The translations under genes were made by a program, and so were the position numbers. From Orientallactaga sibirica (Eukaryota; Chordata; Mammalia; Rodentia; Dipodidae), in NCBI GenBank assembly GCA_036365145.1, contig JAEOAD010000052.1, positions 15,680,501 through 15,744,500 of the forward strand: a stretch of DNA of 64,000 nucleotides. The letters run 5' to 3'. The notes under the pieces are model-generated. The model had not been told where the DNA came from. It saw only the letters and a list, made by a program, of their open reading frames with translations, and searched no databases. Shown piece after piece: positions 63,949-64,000 of the stretch; position 1 is the stretch's first letter; each line of letters opens with the position of its first letter.

Positions 63949-64000
63949 GCCTAACCTTGACCCTGAAAAAACGTGTTTGTGTCCTGATGAGCCCACACGA

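Overview
The window is rodent nuclear DNA, most likely from a jerboa (family Dipodidae). It is packed with 7SL-derived B1 SINEs, with a tRNA-derived SINE of the B2 superfamily that looks like the DIP element described from jerboas, and with a few ID and B4 (ID-B1 fusion) copies. That mix is rodent-specific. The jerboa assignment rests on my recognition of the DIP-like element and has not been searched.

Two protein-coding genes are supported, both in the right-hand quarter. TCF23 (OUT), a class II bHLH factor, lies on the minus strand in three coding exons (55560-55339, 54116-53874, 48248-48081) with consensus splice sites and phase-0 introns. PRR30 (proline-rich 30) lies on the plus strand at 62512-63719, with a poly(A) signal at 63943. 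It reads as two overlapping frames, so it carries a single-base frameshift or a sequence error. The two genes are divergent, as in the human 2p23.3 order PRR30-TCF23-SLC5A6, which places the gene-free left side of the window between TCF23 and SLC5A6.

Layout: 1-44 kb is an almost continuous SINE field, often nested, with LINE-1 3'-end fragments (about 9.0, 21.2-22.1 and 26.1-27.5 kb, and again near 30.4-31.1 kb). A recent 3.3-kb segmental duplication lies at 23.56-26.77 / 27.83-31.07 kb. An inverted duplication lies at 38.2-38.8 / 40.0-40.7 kb, and a solo LTR with a perfect 6-bp target duplication at 42.0-42.4 kb. From 44.2 to 48.1 kb the SINE load drops and mostly single-copy sequence lies downstream of TCF23. 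From 48.1 to 55.6 kb is TCF23, whose second intron begins with a (CTTT)n tract. From 55.6 to 61.4 kb is SINE-rich intergenic DNA with a possible LTR remnant. From 61.4 to 64 kb is PRR30 and its upstream sequence.

I saw no bacterial-type system, CRISPR array, structural RNA gene or intact autonomous transposon. The most informative signals are a SINE subfamily carrying a CTCF-like motif, two short templated insertions copied from nearby SINEs, a chimeric SINE, the duplications (one with signs of assembly error), and frameshifts in both genes relative to my memory of the human proteins. All family names come from recognition of sequence by eye, without database search. SINE borders are good to roughly 5-10 bases unless a target-site duplication (TSD) is given.
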